A DNA stretch of 7,267 nt from an uncultured Oceanospirillales bacterium (GTDB taxonomy: Bacteria > Pseudomonadota > Gammaproteobacteria > Pseudomonadales > Litorivicinaceae). This document shows positions 5,860 to 7,267 of this stretch, piece after piece. The stretch spans positions 1 to 7,267 of the forward strand of contig CAJXTO010000073.1 of NCBI GenBank assembly GCA_913061245.1, given 5' to 3'. The stretch's first letter is position 1; every line of letters starts with the position of its first letter. The notes beneath the pieces are model-generated. The model was not told the origin of the DNA, made no database searches, and worked only from the letters and a program-made list of their open reading frames with translations. A program made the position numbers and the translations under genes.

Positions 5860-6807
5860 CTAGTCGACCGAATGCAGTCTCAGTTCTTTGGGCAACGAGA
5901 ATTGGACCGATTCATCGACGCCGCGCTCTTGAGAGATCGAATCCGCACCTAACTCTTGGAGTCGATCACAAACAGCGCGCACAACATTCTCAGGAGCGGA
6001 TGCGCCCGCCGTGACTGCGATGGCAGTCGCCTCTTGAACCCAAGTCGGATCAATCTGTTCTGGACCATCAATCAGATAGGAACGCGAACCTAAGCGCTCA
6101 GCAAGCTCTCGTAATCGATTCGAGTTCGAAGAATTCGGAGAACCAACGACCAAAACGAGGTCATGCGCTGTTGCCAAACGCTTCACGGCATCTTGACGAT
6201 TTTGTGTTGCATAACAAATGTCATCTTTCCGTGGCCCTTGGATCTCAGGGAAACGCTCGCGCAAAATATCGATGATACGTGCCGTATCATCCATCGATAA
6301 TGTGGTTTGAGTCACAAATGATGCTGTCTTCGGATCATCGATCTGAACAGTTCGGGCATCCTCTTCATCTTCAACGAGCTTCATCATGCCGCCATTTGAG
6401 GTATCAAACTGGCCCATCGTTCCCTCGACTTCAGGATGGCCAGCGTGCCCGATCAAAATGCATTCACGTCCTTCTTTAGAAAATTTGATCACTTCCATAT
6501 GGACTTTGGTCACCAAAGGACAGGTTGCATCAAAGACCTTCAATTGACGCCGTGAAGCCTCTTCTTGAACTGCACGCGAGACACCGTGCGCGGAAAAAAT
6601 AACGATCGTGTCATCAGGAACTTCATCGAGCTCATCAACAAAAATGGCGCCACGAGCCTTGAGATCATCAACGACGGTTTTATTGTGAACCACTTCATGG
6701 CGCACATACACAGGCGCCCCGAACACTTCAAGAGCTCGATTGACGATATCAATCGCTCGGTCAACACCAGCACAAAAGCCGCGGGGATTGGCGAGCGTAA
6801 CTTGCAT
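5860..6807 (-). CDS. ispH: 4-hydroxy-3-methylbut-2-enyl diphosphate reductase
   Basis: IspH (LytB) is the iron-sulfur enzyme that reduces HMBPP to isopentenyl and dimethylallyl diphosphate, the last step of the non-mevalonate isoprenoid pathway, in the cytoplasm. The 315-residue product is full length and opens with MQVTLANPRGFCAGVDRAI. The three cluster ligands are C12, C96 (DATCPL) and C198 (DDICYATQNRQ). Substrate-binding residues H41 (EVVHN), H74 (FSAHGVS), H124 and E126 (GHAGHPE), T168 (TQTT) and the GSPNSSNS loop are all visible, so it should be active. Its ATG shares one base with the fkpB stop (TGATG), which also fixes the start. The fkpB-ispH order is conserved in many gammaproteobacteria. 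Confidence 0.98.
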   Translation of the reverse strand: MQVTLANPRGFCAGVDRAIDIVNRALEVFGAPVYVRHEVVHNKTVVDDLKARGAIFVDELDEVPDDTIVIFSAHGVSRAVQEEASRRQLKVFDATCPLVTKVHMEVIKFSKEGRECILIGHAGHPEVEGTMGQFDTSNGGMMKLVEDEEDARTVQIDDPKTASFVTQTTLSMDDTARIIDILRERFPEIQGPRKDDICYATQNRQDAVKRLATAHDLVLVVGSPNSSNSNRLRELAERLGSRSYLIDGPEQIDPTWVQEATAIAVTAGASAPENVVRAVCDRLQELGADSISQERGVDESVQFSLPKELRLHSVD

Positions 6808-7253
6808 CAGTGTGTCTCCGCTGGAGCGACAGAGAGGATTTCCACCTCAAACTCGAGATCACGACCGGCAAGGGGATGATTAAAATCCACAGTAACCATC
6901 GAGTCATCGATAGCTGCAACGACACCTGGTAATTCAGATTTCGCTTTGTCTTGGAAACTCACAACCAGACCCTCTGACAGTTCAACTGATGGATCAAATT
7001 GATCTTTAGGAATTCTTTGCACGTTGGATGGGTTGTGCTGACCAAATCCGTCTTTGGGCTCAATCTTCTCGATCTTACGCTCACCGGCCTTCATGCCATG
7101 AATCACCGCCTCAAAGGCTGCAGGCAAATTACCATCACCAATCACAAGCTCGGCTGGTTTCTTTTCAAATGTTGAATCCACGAGTTCGCCGGTATCTGCG
7201 AGCTTCAGTGAGAAATGCAGTTCAACTTTGCAATTTGGGCCGATGTCGAGCAT
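6807..7253 (-). CDS. fkpB: FKBP-type peptidyl-prolyl cis-trans isomerase, SlpA/FkpB type
   Basis: This protein catalyses proline isomerisation and acts as a cytoplasmic folding helper. The 148-residue product shows the SlpA-like layout: an FKBP fold split by an insert-in-flap domain. N-terminal strands and the DSTFEKKPAELVIGDGNLP block (26-44) lead to HGMKAGERK, then the flap region begins at KDGFG (67-71), with the insert at about 72-125, and the fold closes with VDFNHPLAGRDLEFEVEIL (122-140), a strong signature of this family. It is translationally coupled to ispH by TGATG. Just upstream, a TAG (7256-7254 on the minus strand) abuts the ATG, which could be the stop of a preceding gene such as lspA, the usual neighbour, but too little sequence remains to tell. 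Confidence 0.93.
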   Translation of the reverse strand: MLDIGPNCKVELHFSLKLADTGELVDSTFEKKPAELVIGDGNLPAAFEAVIHGMKAGERKIEKIEPKDGFGQHNPSNVQRIPKDQFDPSVELSEGLVVSFQDKAKSELPGVVAAIDDSMVTVDFNHPLAGRDLEFEVEILSVAPAETH

Positions 7254-7267
7254 CTACATACCATCCA

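Noticed and set aside
5259..6879. Plus-strand frames and a second minus-strand frame opposite or within pilW, pilV, ispH and fkpB
   Set aside because: All are shadows of conserved genes; no motif or ribosome binding site supports them.
7254..7267. End of lspA upstream of fkpB
   Set aside because: A TAG abuts the fkpB ATG, but only four codons are visible, too few to assign.

Overview
The window looks like a chromosomal segment of a gammaproteobacterium. The gene content supports this: a Pseudomonas-type BamD lipoprotein, the fkpB-ispH pair, and a type IV pilus minor pilin cluster next to ispH on one side and a thiO-like oxidase gene on the other. This resembles, from memory, the Pseudomonas aeruginosa region comL(bamD)-pilSR-thiO-fimT/U-pilVWX-pilE-ispH-fkpB, but here nadE stands where pilSR would be, no pilY1 is present, and the pilins are very small. 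I cannot name a genus. I see no insertion sequence, phage gene, CRISPR array, tRNA or rRNA.

Layout. Positions 1-118 may hold the 3' end of an unidentified plus-strand gene whose stop overlaps the bamD start. bamD (plus, 115-1086) meets nadE (minus, 1083-2738) tail to tail with a 4-base overlap; a strong hairpin lies in the end of nadE. nadE is translationally coupled to the thiO-like gene before it (minus, 2735-3829) by an ATGA overlap. A good sigma70-type promoter for this pair sits at 3836-3864, and its predicted start falls on the thiO ATG, so the mRNA may be leaderless. Divergently, 3884-4246 (plus) encodes a small GspH/FimT-like protein with no recognisable prepilin leader. It converges on and overlaps a minus-strand run of four overlapping pilin genes: pilV-like, pilW-like, pilX-like and pilE-like (5796 down to 4205). 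Before them on the same strand lie ispH (5860-6807) and fkpB (6807-7253).

How the genes work together. The five pilin-like proteins correspond to the H, I, J, K and pilin classes that form the tip or priming complex of a type IV pilus. Only the PilE-like protein keeps the canonical GF(S/T)LIE start; the others have D, A, a shifted E, or no leader. IspH makes isoprenoid precursors and FkpB is a peptidyl-prolyl isomerase. NadE makes NAD and the ThiO-like enzyme oxidises glycine for thiamine. BamD belongs to the outer membrane beta-barrel assembly machine. I found no clear evidence of a wholly new system; the compact, motif-divergent minor pilin set is the most unusual part.
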